Assembly (NCBI GenBank): GCA_018389105.1
Contig: JACATO010002186.1
Location: forward strand, 1,254,501-1,318,500
DNA length: 64,000 nucleotides
Source of the DNA: Nautilus pompilius
Lineage: Eukaryota > Mollusca > Cephalopoda > Nautilida > Nautilidae
Reading direction: 5' to 3'
This document shows positions 37,602-49,741 of this stretch, in pieces (the first letter of the stretch is position 1; every line of letters begins with the position of its first letter). The position numbers were made by a program, and so were the translations under genes. The notes beneath the pieces are model-generated. The model did not search any database and was not told where the DNA came from. It saw nothing but the letters and a program-made list of their open reading frames with translations.

Positions 37602-38429
37602 TTAATTTTATTCAAGATATTTTATATAATTTAACTAGATTTCAACAAAAAATTTCAGATAAAAAGAAAATAAAAGTCAAATCTTTTATTATTTTCTCCT
37701 GCCTAATTTAAATGTTTGCTTGCTTAGTAGAAGAGTATAACATTCTTTATTAATGTGACAATCAATGATCATGAAAAAAATAATTTAGCAAATAATGGAC
37801 AATAAGCTAAATAGAGTTTTTTTTTTATTTACTTAGCTGTTGCATATGAAAAAATATTAAGCATAATGAATAAATAATGTAATCTTCTAATTGGTAAAAT
37901 TCATTAAATCCCAAGTAATACATGACCAGCCATGGCAGCAATAAAACTCATGAACCAGTGTCAACATATCAATGTATATTTTCACTTGCATGATTCATCT
38001 TGCAGAACCAACAAAATTTAACAAAGCACCTTAGAAGAGGCATCAGCGGACATGACCACCTTAATGATTAGATTCTGCAGTTATAAAAACCAGCAGTGTA
38101 TCCATTAAGCCAAATAATCTTGTGACTGAGTATCCATTAAAATTACAGATTAAAGAGCCATCACAAAGTATTTTAAATTTTAAAAAATAAACTAGACAAA
38201 TTCTAGTAAGAAAAAAAATTATTTTCTAGAAATGTTTATACAATACTGTATGAAAAGAATTTGAATTATGAGATCAGACAGTCAAATTTCATGAAATGTT
38301 ATTAAAATGAATTTCAATATAAAGTAAACAAGATAATTAACAATAACATTATCTTTATTTTTGTTATATCAATATCACACTTCTTAGAGTGTAATAAGCT
38401 ATAAATTATGTAGTTTATTTATATATGAA

Positions 38430-38463
38430 CACTTGTATAAAATACTTTCATTTTATACAAGTG
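38430..38463. repeat. Perfect hairpin, 14-bp stem
   Basis: CACTTGTATAAAAT (38430-38443) and its exact reverse complement ATTTTATACAAGTG (38450-38463) flank the 6-base loop ACTTTC. It may be the core of a small palindromic transposon or a structured RNA. Nothing around it decides. Confidence 0.7.
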
Positions 38464-41400
38464 CTAAAATAAATCTTAAAGTATAAAATAATGAATTTCA
38501 TACAAGGTTTGTGTTGTATCATAACTGTATTTGAATTGGATCCCTATAATTACCGAAAGCTTATCTTTGTTACTTATATGTGTTACTGATTTTCAGTTTG
38601 ATACTCAACATATATAATTTAATAAACTGAACTCTTAATTAATATAAATTACTTTGTATTAAGTTCATGTCACAAGATGTGCAGTTTTTGTGAAGCCATT
38701 AAAAAATAAGCAAAATTCTAAAAATCACTACAATGAGATTTACCATGGTAATATGTCCTTAGATGCAAAGTTTACTTAAAGGAATCCTGAAGTCCTACTA
38801 TTTATGATCCAGTATCAATGCAATCTGAAAGTTAAACTTACTGAAATTCCTTTGAAGTTATTTAAGTAGGCAAGGAATTACAAAAATTATTTAGTTATGG
38901 TATAAATAAATAAGACTGTTTATTAAAACATTTCATGTTCTCCAAAAAGATTTAACAATAGATAAAAACCTCATTTATTCCTAAATCACAACTCTCAGAA
39001 TGAATGACTGACAGCTTAAACATTTTTTTTTTTTTTGCATGGAATAAGCTCTAGTAAATAAGAGAACCAAAGACCAATAAAACTGATTTAAAATCCAGAA
39101 GAGAAGGTTAGTTTTGCTGAATCATAATTTAAAAGTATGGTAGATAAACATGAATATACTAATCAGATAAAATATCTTTCTTTAATAAATCAGTGTTTTG
39201 TATGTATTTATGTTTCTATATGTAAATATTTTAGGATGGCATTATCTTGGGATATTAGCACATCAAAGTGCATTAAACATTTCAAGAGTCAATCTGAATT
39301 TGTGTATGCCTCAGGCCGATTAAGAAATGTGAAGCACATGAATGTTTCACAAATACATTATATAAGCTGAAGAGGTAAACATTTTTGAAAAACTCATAGT
39401 GCTCATTTGCCTTGAATGCGATAGTTGAATCAAGATCAAGATTTAAAAATTGCTAAAAGCTAGTAACATTATAAGAATATGGTAAAACAGTAAGAAATTA
39501 TATGAAAACAATTTCAGCAGTATGGCAATACTAGCAAAAGTATAACATCAGCAACTGCTTACAAACCACTGGACTCTTTATAATGACCTTATACAAGACC
39601 AGTTCATCCAAATTACCCATCATTTAGTAAAATGCAGCCAAAAACAATGGTCATAGCCATAAAATGCTGAAATACTTCAGTAAAACAATACCAACAGTAA
39701 AACCGACCATAAGAACTCCCACTAAAACTCAAATGCATATCACTTGGTTATTTAATTATAAAATACACAAATGTCAATGCAAAATTCTCAGTTTCATGAA
39801 TAATGTTGATAAAAAAAACAAAGTTTATTGTTAGAAACTATAAAGTATAGTAAACTTACATTAGAGATTCCAAACAAAAGTATTCCAGTTACTGTAACTA
39901 TATAGATGAACTCTAAAATAAATCCATTTTATAGATTGGTTTAGATAAAAGAAAATGTTATTTGGTACCAAGCATGATACAACAAATTTGCATAATAGAA
40001 AAGACAAATAAGTTTTCATTTTGGCTGATGAGTACAATGATAATTTAAGAATGCTCTTTTAGAACAATACCATAGATGATAGTAAAAAAAACAAAAGTTC
40101 ATTAAAACACTAGTTATATACCATGATATGCAGCATTAGTGTCCAGATAGGCAAATCCATGTTCTATAATGCAGCAAATTTCCAAAACACGTGACAGCTA
40201 TATACTGTCACAGCCAAACTGTACCTAAGCCTGCAGCAATAAAATGGCAATCAAACTCTATTACTTTAGTAGAAAATTCAATCTGAATTATCCACCCTAT
40301 CATGAATGAACATTAAACTGACTGCATTACTAGAAATCTGAATCTCTACTGAACATTAACACTTTCTTTTAACTTTTAAGCAAAAATATCAAGCATAACA
40401 TTTGCAAAAAAGATACTGTCCAAAACTTTGTTTCCCCATTTTTTTAGATAAAGAAAAGAAACAAAATAATGTATAAAACTATAGGATTCCCTTTGCTTAT
40501 CAGAACCTCTTAGAGACAAACATATTCCATGAGTCAATATTACAAAACCTGAAGATTTAATTTAAACTTTGTGTGAAATATCATGTAGAATAAAAAGTAT
40601 GATTTTCCAAACCATGTGCACTGCTTCTAGAGTTTTTTTTTTTAATTCTTCCAAGCTTAACATTTTTTAGACATCAAACATTCACTGTTCAAGTGGCAGA
40701 TGCATAAGCTCACAAAACATTTAGAGATTATGAAGTAGATTTTAAATGTTAAATTATAAATGCAATAAAAATGACCATAAAAGATAATCATATATGAAAC
40801 AAGAAACAAAATTAGAGATTAATGTGGCCAAACATCTTACAGATCTCACACCAAAATAAATTAAATTAATAACTGAAATCTTTATTTTATAGTCTAAACA
40901 TTTCACTAAAGAATTCTTCTCTTATTATTTTACTTTTGTAGTAGTAATTATATTTCACTTATTTATTCTTAATTTGTATTCAAAGATCTGTTGTTGCTTA
41001 TGTTTAAAAAGTTGAAAAATATAAAGTATATTTTAAAAAAATTAATTTTAAAATACTGTCAACGAAAACTACTGATAAGAAATTCATGTGTAGATTTTAC
41101 ATTCTGAAAAATTTTCTAATATCTTTTAAATTTTGAAACCTTTAAATTCTCATCAGATCTGTATAACTCAAAATCTATACTTTGAGAGAAAACAATAAAT
41201 TTGTAAACTTTATAATATGATGAATATTCAGAGAAAGACTACAGTAATGTTTTCACAAGTTGTGATATTACTACAGAGTAACTATAAATAATGATTAACT
41301 GATGAGTTCATCCCTTGGAGTACAATTCACAGCATGATACTACCCAATTATATTTATTCTATAGTGTGTAGACTTTGAAACATCTGTAAATGCTGGTATA

Positions 41401-42656
41401 CAAGTGTTTTAAGAGAAAATGATCAGCACTATCATAATTAAATAAAGAAAATGTTTCATAGCAAACAAACCATAATTAAATTATTTAGTCACGCACATCC
41501 TGCAGTTTTTATCTTTTAGACAAAGTGATAAACTGCTGCTCAGTCAAAATAACATTTTCACAGCACACACAACAAAATCTGCATTTTATTAATAGAAGAA
41601 AAAAACTTTAAATCACTGAAGCATTTAGTAGCAACAAGGCCAATCCCAACAAGGTTATCCCACCTTATTTCATTTATCAAGTTTGTTCTTTGATCTACCT
41701 TAGTGGAGTGTGGAGATCCTATCTAGAAATCAACTAGCTGTTAGTGTAGACAAAAGGAAATCATTGAGGCAAAAAGATGGATGATCCTTGCTAGGTGATT
41801 AAGCTAGCCTCCCTCCCAGGCCACATGCCAAAGGTTGATATATGTGTGACAGATGATATCTATGCTTTCTGCTGCAAACAATACCAAAAACAAAGAATTA
41901 CCCCCTGCTCCCCTTCTGGATCAGGTGAGGCAGCCCTCTTGCCCTCCATCTATGCTGATGGTGGGGTCACTTCCACTGATATGCAGCCGTTTAGTCAAGC
42001 TTTTCAAAGGAATGCATTCTCCAACTTTACCACTGTAAAAAATTAAATAAAAAAGATTTTAAAAATAAGGATAACAGCAACAGCATAGTGTTTCTCCTAT
42101 TAACAAAATGTATCGAGTCATTTTCAATCAAAGAAATTAATTTGTTAAAAAATAATTAAAAGCTTTAAACTTCTTTTTGAACACTTTCAATTTACTTTAA
42201 AACTAGTTAGAGGATTTATTAATCAAAGCTCAAACACTAGCTTTTACTTAATAAAACTACTTGTTTTAACTTATCCAAAACATTTTTAGTTTTTCTTCCC
42301 TTTTTAATATAATCAACAATAGCGTGTTTTGCAGAATACTTATTCAAATCCTGAAAATGCTATGAAATTAAAACAAGCAATCATAATAAAATATATATTT
42401 ATGATTTTATTTATTAGATTTGACAGTAAATTATCAAACTCTTATCCATATGGAAATTTTTATTCATAATTTTATGAAATAATAGCTATAATTTTATCAG
42501 ATATGAACAGAAATAAACAATAACCAAAATCCTCTCCAAAATTTCTGGTATATTCATTGCCCCACACATGCACTAAACAAATAAAAATTTGTATTTATAT
42601 TCTAATTTGCCATAAACTACATACTTTATGAAAATGAACAGTGATATGTTACACAG

Positions 42657-42674
42657 TTTTTTTTTTTTTTTTTT
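42657..42674. repeat. Poly-T tract, 18 bases
   Basis: A homopolymer T run. No retroposon was recognised downstream. Confidence 0.9.
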
Positions 42675-44639
42675 AGTGTTCATGAATTTGTAAGATATTT
42701 AACATTTTAACTATCTATTCTTTGCAGTTGTAGACTGGAAATAATTTTATTCTGCATTAACTATTTGAAAAGCTGAAGCTGGGATCTTGGGTATCCAAAG
42801 TAAATGAAATTGAAGAAAAGCTTCATAAGCAAATATGTGCCCCTTGATGTGACTTTAGGAACAAAAAATGTCCAAGTGTCAACCATTTTGATTTATTTTA
42901 CCAAATATCAGATTATTAAAGACGTGTGTAAATTAATGGCCCATAAAAGGGAGAGAGGATAACATCATGAAAGCTGACATGAATACAAAACATTCTGTAA
43001 ACAGTGGCCCATTTGGCAGCATTTTAGCTTGACTGAATATTTAAGAAATTGAATTTTTTATTTCATACCAACATGCTATAATTATCTTTTGCATTAAAAT
43101 CTCATATTTAAACTTATAATTATCATATTTTATCACTCATTTCTTAAGAATAACAACACTGCTGAAATATAATCTTTGCTCAAGGATGAAACAAAATTTG
43201 CATTTGTAAAGTTTTTTTGTTTTTTTTTTAATTATTTTAGTCTAATTATTGATTGGGAACATCCATTACTTATGCAGAGACCTTTAAAGTCGGTTTAACT
43301 TCTACCCAGAAATAATCTATTTTTAGTTTTAAAAATCAAAGCAATTCCCTTACACTATCTCATATAGCCTCACTTTAAAAAAGGATTGCTGTTGTGATTC
43401 CCACCATTTCTATGTTTGGTGTACATATTCAAAATCTACAATTTCTCATCTGTTGACATATATAGATTTTAGACTAGCCAATATATAAGTAAAAAAAAAT
43501 TACATTTTGACAAGTTATTTGTTGACTCAAAGCAAAAATTAAATTGATATTTTATGATTATGAAGCTATAGGCCAAACTTCTAAACAGCAGTATTTCAAG
43601 ATGATGAATTGATAGGAAAAAAACCTCTTAAATTCATTCATAGCTGTCCATATTGGTACCTGGCTCTGTAGGACCACTTTTATTGATGAATTTTCCTTGG
43701 AATACATGATCTGCCATTTCCACACACAAAATAAGCACTACCAGATTTTTTATAAACAAATTTCCTGCAGAACTATGACAAATCTTAAATACATTTCTGT
43801 GTCCTAATGCAACAAAGTATCAATATTTTGAAAAATAGAAGATTAAATGATGGTTATTTTCCAATATTATACAGCACTTTATAAAATACCATGGAATGAA
43901 ACCTGGATATTGAAAAAAAGTTCTATAATAAAGTGAATAATGTTGCATTTTCAGTAGTTTATGAAAATGTTGCTTAATATCCTAGAAGCTATATTGTGAT
44001 GTTTAATATCTGTATTAAGTATCCCCCCATGCTCTACTTGTGCAGACTGGAAATGTTAGACACGTAACACACTAAATTTATATTGCTTAGTGAGTATAAA
44101 ATCACAATAACACACTATTTTACCAAAGCTAACCCACGTGCAATCAAGATTTTCCAAACACCAGGCTTGAGTGAGTGTATGAGTATGATATCATTCAAAA
44201 GATACTTTAGGCAAGTATTAAAAAAAAATCTGGTATCTGCTCATACTTAACTTATGCTGAGATGCGCATGTAATATATAAAGTAGAAGCCAGTTATTAGC
44301 ATTCCTGATAAGGATAACTTTTAGTTATTAACAATTTTTTTTAATCCAAGAACCAATCTCATCCCATAGACTCTACTGCTGATTTGAATATTAGTAATTG
44401 TTACACTGCTTATTGACAACTTTATTAAATTTTATATGGCTTTAAGTTTTTGAAGTCACTTGTGTATTTTCTTTTATTATTAATGCCAAGAATTTTACCA
44501 ACCCATCAGTGGAAAAAGCATATAAAAGTAGGTTGTTTTAAGTGTTTATGTACAGTCACCACTTGCTTTGCATTTAGATGCACAAGCATTACTTGCTTTC
44601 CTTCAACCAGCTTTTATAATACAATCAATTCACAGATGT

Positions 44640-46135
44640 ACTTTTCCATTGACTATCATGTGTCACGGCTGTCAAACTTGTGGATGTCTCTAGCTGATAT
44701 AAAGTTCAGGCTCTGAAGGCCCTATGTGAATCCTGTGCTAAGCAAGTGCTAGTAGCAGAAAAGCTTTCTGTTTCAAATTCTGTTTCATGCATTCTAAAGA
44801 AAGTGATGACATTTTGAAAGAGTACAAAATGAGCACAAACCAAGGCCTTAAGAACCAGCAAGATGGCAAGGTGGCCAAAGTTATGCTGCTTTTTGCCTCT
44901 AGTTTTGTCAAAAACTTGACGAAAGTGCTCACCTCTGGGCCAATGCTTAAACAGAAAACAATTCAGTTGGTAGAAAAGCAGGGGGTAGGTTAACCCTTCA
45001 CATGGCTAGCTGAGTCATCAGAAAGCCTGACATGTGATTCAGCATAAGGAACATGGTGAGAAACAAAATGGTAATATTCTAGCAGCTGCTAAATTGAAGG
45101 AAGATGCCTTCCCCAGCCCTCTAGATGACTTCCAGCTGCATAATATTTTCATTGCAGCTGAGACTGCTATTTTCTACCTGGGCTTTCCAGACAAAGGACT
45201 TCGTTTGCTAAAGGAAGTTTGCAAAAAGTAAAAATGCTATAAAAACCATTTTACATTACTGTGCCATGCAAACATGGACAGGATGAAGAAATGGTCTCTT
45301 ATGGTGATCAGAAAGAGCAAGGTTTCCTGAAAGATCATTCAAAATTTGCCTGTAATCTACAAGAATTCTGCTAAACCATGGATGACTAGGTTATTGCTTC
45401 AGAAGTGGCTGGAAAATTGGAACAGAGCTGCACCTAAAGACCATCACATATGCCTTTTGTTTGACAACTATTCAGCACCTCCTGTCATTGCAGAGCTGAC
45501 ACACAATGTGTTTCAATTTTCACCTTTCAACACATCAGTCACATAGCCGATGCACATGGATGTCATTAAAACTTTAAAGGCCACCAGCATACTTATCTGA
45601 ATGTGTGAATCTTTGCTTCTCTTGATAGTGACCCATAGTTTCAAGTGCTAAAAGTTGTAAAAAAAAAAAAAAAAAAACTTCATGCATTTCATCTAGCTGT
45701 GTCTTGGGTTGTTATTCTCCTCCAGACTATTTACAAATGTTTTAGTTATCTACCACAAACAATACTGGGCTAGTAGACATTGAGATGCTGGCCAATGTTG
45801 CCATTTCTGATAATTTGAAAGCAGAGAAATTTGAAACCACTGTCAAGTTTGACAATCATGTGGAGATGGCAGATGACCTTACTGATGTAAAACCTCTTAA
45901 AACAGTTGTAAAGGCACCCATTGATTGAAGAACCACAAAGGATACTGCATCAAATGAGGAACCTGAAGAAAGTTCACTTCAGACTCAATTATGTGATGTG
46001 GAAATTTTCTGAAGGATATGCCAGAGATGTTGCTTTTAAATTGGTACAAAGCTATGCACAAAATTGAACATAATTTACAGTTGGAGGTACAAATTGTAAA
46101 AATCAGACAACAATGGACAACTACTACTTTTTAAA
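44640..46135 (+). pseudogene. pogo/Tigger-type transposase pseudogene
   Basis: This DDE transposase shows the pogo/Tigger blocks in order on the plus strand. The CENP-B-like DNA-binding segment includes TSGPMLKQKTIQLVEKQG (about 44925-44985, like SGPMLKEKA). The first catalytic block is FIAAETAIFY (about 45148-45177), where NADET is expected: the aspartate codon GAT is now GCT at 45157-45159. LPVIYKNSAKPWMT follows at about 45343-45384. LLFDNYSAPP carries the second aspartate at 45463. Then FSPFNTS and PMHMDVIK (about 45515-45570) stand where QPMDQGVI is expected, with the third aspartate replaced by histidine and the glutamine by a stop. A KQTTMDNYYF tail ends near 46133. Frames change several times. 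Confidence 0.8.
45659..45677. repeat. Poly-A tract inside the Tigger element
   Basis: A 19-base A run interrupts the transposase pseudogene after the third catalytic block. Confidence 0.85.
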
Positions 46136-46490
46136 TTGTATTTCAGCATTGATTGTAAGTACAGTACTGTATACCAACATTTTTTATGCTTGCTTCAATG
46201 AAATGCTAGGACAACTGTAGTATAGTACTACATGCCTACTCCTTTTTTTTCTTTTTCATATGTATCATAAACAGTTGCATGTTTGGATATTTCATGTTTA
46301 ATTTTTAATTGTATGCCAAGCCAAATTTTTTAATGTATTTTAGTGCCATGTTTCTACAACTACAATGTATATATTATTGTTCCATATACAGACACTTGAG
46401 AATGGAGGCTTTTTCCTTTCAGCTCTTTCAAATAATGATAATTTTTTTTGCTGGAAACCATAAAGTTGTTAATAATTGGCATCTACTGTA

Positions 46491-47301
46491 TGTGTATATA
46501 AAATAAGTAATGATAGTTTTGATAAGCTAGTGTTAACCTACTGCAGGAGTAAAACTCTAAACAAAATAGGCACTAAGTGAAAAGTTATATAGAAAAAATA
46601 AGACAGATTTCCAATAATTATTGAGTACAAAGAAAGATGTAATTCAGAACCTATTAGATACCACTTGGTTAACAACTTGTGGCCTCTACCATATATTTAT
46701 TTCTTTTAGGTAGTCTATTAAAATAAATGATAGAATGTTGACTTTTTTTAAATTCATTAAAACATCCATGAAGTAATTCATCCTCATGGCTGATATGTTT
46801 ACAGAAATAGTTTCAAATCATTTCTGGTAATTTGTCCAATTTTCAACAATTTAAATCTTTATGGTGCTTTTTTTCTTCTTTTTTTCTAAATATTGATTTG
46901 GAAAACCAGTTATAATCACAAGATAGTATTCCTTCACTCATCACCCATGCACATGGGTAGTAGTATATTTCTATAATAGTAATATTTTTTTTAAAAAAAT
47001 AAAACATTTTAATGTGCATAAGTGGTATCTTTACAATTATTTTAAAACATTTTTTAAAAATTATTTCTTGTTGTTTATATTAAAAATGAAAGTGATTTGG
47101 CTAAGCAATTATATTTAAAGGATAATATTTGTTGAATAAAAGTTACCCAATAATATTGCCAGTACAAGAATCAGGTAGTAAAGTTAGAAAGGTGATTTAC
47201 CATCTGTTCTTCAATGTTTTTAAAAAAAATTTTTTTTTTAATACTGCACTGAAGAGTGCAGATACCACCATTTTGGAAGAGGAGCTGGTAGTGCTAATAT
47301 A
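46491..47301. other. AT-rich non-coding DNA
   Basis: No feature was recognised between the Tigger element and the next Tc1 element. Confidence 0.5.
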
Positions 47302-47303
47302 TA

Positions 47304-48117
47304 CACCACCTGGCCAAAAAATGATAGGATTTAAGTAAATATAGAAGTTAGTGGGTGTCTGTACAAACAGTTTCTCTCTTAACCTGTAACTAAATTTACC
47401 ACATCAATAGCAGTTGCAGAAAGCCATCTCCAATCATAAGCAGTCATGCCTGACAGAGCCAGAAAATTTGCAATAAATTGGATTAAGTAACAGACATGCT
47501 AGAATGGCTAATATCACAAAACCTTCAACACTGGAAAAGGTGTACCTGTTTCCATTACCAATGAGTCAGAAGTTATTCATTATGAACTTCAGTAGTAGAT
47601 CAATTATATGCAAAGTTGATATTAGTGTAAAGAACAAAAAATACTAAATGGTGTAACAGAGGTATGGCAAAGATCTCAAAGCAGTGGATTATAGATGAAT
47701 CCTTCCAGTACTCCAGGCTGCTAGTAGTTATCAAGGTTTGGAACATATTTAGGACATGGTTGTGGTTTCCTCATCCCACTAAGATTGGGTGACATCATGT
47801 GAATACCTTGGCATTATGACAGACTAAGTTTATTCAGCAATGCAAGTTTTGTATCTGGATTGGGATGTTTCGATTTGGTAACACCACCATCCGTCAGGCC
47901 TGCATTGTACAGGATTGGTTTACAGAATATAAATGTAACTTCACACACATCTTCAATGGCCAGCTCAATCCCCTGATTTCAATCCCATTAAAATCACAAT
48001 GTTTTATGGTATTTTGTAGAATCATTTTATGCCATGAAGTAGTGAAGTTATCATCTGGGCAAAATGCAGTCCTACCCACTATTTAGACTGTCTTCTAATT
48101 TTGATAGTAGTATTAGT
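47304..48117 (+). mobile_element. Tc1-like element, right end missing
   Basis: The left terminus begins CACCACCTGGCCAAAAAATG after a TA (47302-47303), the well-known Tc1 terminus type. A plus-strand transposase remnant follows. No inverted partner terminus was found before the fold-back element that starts at about 48118, so the right end is deleted or displaced. Confidence 0.65.
47446..48090 (+). pseudogene. Tc1-like transposase pseudogene
   Basis: A possible start MPDRARKFAINWIK lies at 47446. The middle reads KWCNRGMAKISKQWIIDESF (about 47646-47705), matching the KWC--H--W----W---I-SDESRF block with the first catalytic aspartate present. Further on, NTTIRQACIVQDWFTE (about 47880-47927) matches DNAPIHKA-IVQ-WF with the second aspartate lost. 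In another frame QWPAQSPDFNPIK (about 47957-47995) matches the WPAQSPDLNPIE block with the glutamate replaced by lysine. Many stops are present. It is on the opposite strand to the other full-length Tc1 copies in the window. Confidence 0.75.
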
Positions 48118-49741
48118 AGTATATATTCCTGAAATATATAAGAATCTTTAAAAAATTGTCAATATTTAGCTCTGTTCCAGTTTGTTTCCTACAAAATCTA
48201 AGGGAATATTATAGCATAGTTTTTCAAATCCCTTATAGACTAGAAATGGTGCAGGGGAAAAGCCAAAACTTCTCAAGGAGGTTCCAACACATTTCTTAAA
48301 TTTTTCAGCTATCAAATCTCAAAAGCTTTAGGACAATAGCCAAGCATTTAAAAAGGTAATGCAACTGCAGCTTGTCTCTGTCAAAGTTTTAAACATTTTT
48401 TTTTTGTTTTTCCAATTCTTGAATCTTCATTTGCAGTTTTATAATATTTACTTCCTTATTTCTTTTCACCAGAGTTGACAAGATTTCTAACCATTACTAA
48501 CTTAACATTAACTGCTCCTGGGATACTGCTGCTGCCACTAAGTTCAGCTTTGACACTTGTTTACTATCTAGTGATATAATACTAATCTAATGTTTGGTGA
48601 ACTTTGGCAGATCAGTAAAGTAGAAAATTTTCAGTAAACTCTGTCGTAAAGTAACATTCATAACCACAGTATTGATGTATACTTCAATTAAAGAATTTAC
48701 AGTAGTTGTTTGTTTTTTTTAAAATAATTTCCTAACTTCTACTTCTCTATCTTTCCAAAGTTAATCTAAAACAGGTATTTCATCTAAAGTATCTTGAATT
48801 ATCACTAATCTCCAGAATAATTAGCCATATATCTGTACTGTTATTATTTATTAGAATGTAACTTTCCTGATTGAATGAATGAAAAGCTACACAAGAAATA
48901 TGTTATGTTCAAGATAGAATTATGAATTTAAAAAGAATTTTCACAAATAATAACCCAGACATGTCTTTTTAAGTTACCAATGGTAAGTTTGTAATGATGG
49001 GTGTTCATCTGCACTGATTCCAGTTAAACCAAAATGATTAGCTCTCAGCAGCTAACATAACAAAAACAAAGAAGTAGTACATATTGATGCCCAAATTCAT
49101 AGTCAGTGGACAGTGACTAAATTAAAAATCATTGCAGCAATGCAAAATGTGATAAAACTACAAATAGAACAAAGAAATTAATTTATTTTCCTACTTTCAT
49201 TGTCTAAATTTTTTTTAAAAAACCTAATCATTCTATACTTGTTAAGTGCTAGTTTGTACTACTAGTAATTCCGTTAACAACTATTTACTTCTATGGTTTC
49301 TTCTTGGGATTATATAACAAGTCAGAGTTGAACTTAGTAGTAGTAGCAGTAGCCCAAAAGCAAATAATGTTAAGTTAGTAATTGTTAGAAATCTTGTCAG
49401 CTCTGGTAAAAAGAAAAGGAAGTAAATATAAAAACTGCAAATGAAGATTCAAGAATTGGAAAAACAAAAAAAAATGTTTAAAACTTTGACAGAGACAAGC
49501 TGCAGTTGCATTACCTTTTTAAATGCTTGGCTATTGTCCTAAAGCTTTTGAGATTTGATAGCTGAAAAATTTAAGAAATGTGTTGGAACCTTCTTGAGAA
49601 GTTTTGGCTTTTCCCCTGCACCATTTCTAGTCTATAAGGGATTTGAAAAACTATGCCATAATATTCCCATGGATTTTGTAGGAAATAAACTGGAACAGAA
49701 TTAAATATTTACTTATGTATTCTTATTTCTGGAAACTATGG
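48118..49741. mobile_element. Fold-back element with arms of about 430 bp
   Basis: Long inverted arms at about 48118-48557 and 49318-49741 flank a 760-bp centre. The arm cores (48171-48440 and 49432-49699) differ at only about six places by eye. The outer 50 bases and inner 115 bases are clearly more diverged. No coding motif was found in the arms or centre. The exact tips and target duplication are uncertain. The general form (ends near TTCC.GAAAT) is that of a non-autonomous fold-back or long-TIR element. A transcript across it could fold into a long double-stranded RNA. Confidence 0.85.

Larger units (their letters stand above)
33135..44401. other. Long AT-rich non-coding stretch
   Basis: About 11 kb holds no recognisable gene. 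Palindromes at 37574-37601 and 38430-38463 are listed separately. A GC-richer block at about 41640-42040 has overlapping plus-strand frames (41795-42046 and 41853-42038) but no motif that names a family. A minor complex block lies at 39130-39420. A possible lone terminus of the CACTGGTCAACA family lies at 36840-36851. Confidence 0.5.
44404..46488 (+). mobile_element. pogo/Tigger-like DNA transposon, decayed
   Basis: The right end read inward begins CAGTAGATGCCAATTATTAA and continues CAACTTTATGG, flanked by TA at 46489-46490. The left end at 44404 begins CACTGCTTATTGACAACTTT. It shares the TTATT-ACAACTTTAT phrase but lacks about six bases near the tip, and TTA lies immediately before it. The body of 2085 bp fits a Tigger-type element and contains the transposase pseudogene. 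The left boundary is less certain than the right. Confidence 0.6.

Noticed and set aside
44550..44565. CAGTCACCACTTGC as the left terminus of the Tigger element
   Set aside because: It follows TA and looks Tigger-like, but does not match the right end. The phrase at 44404 matches better.
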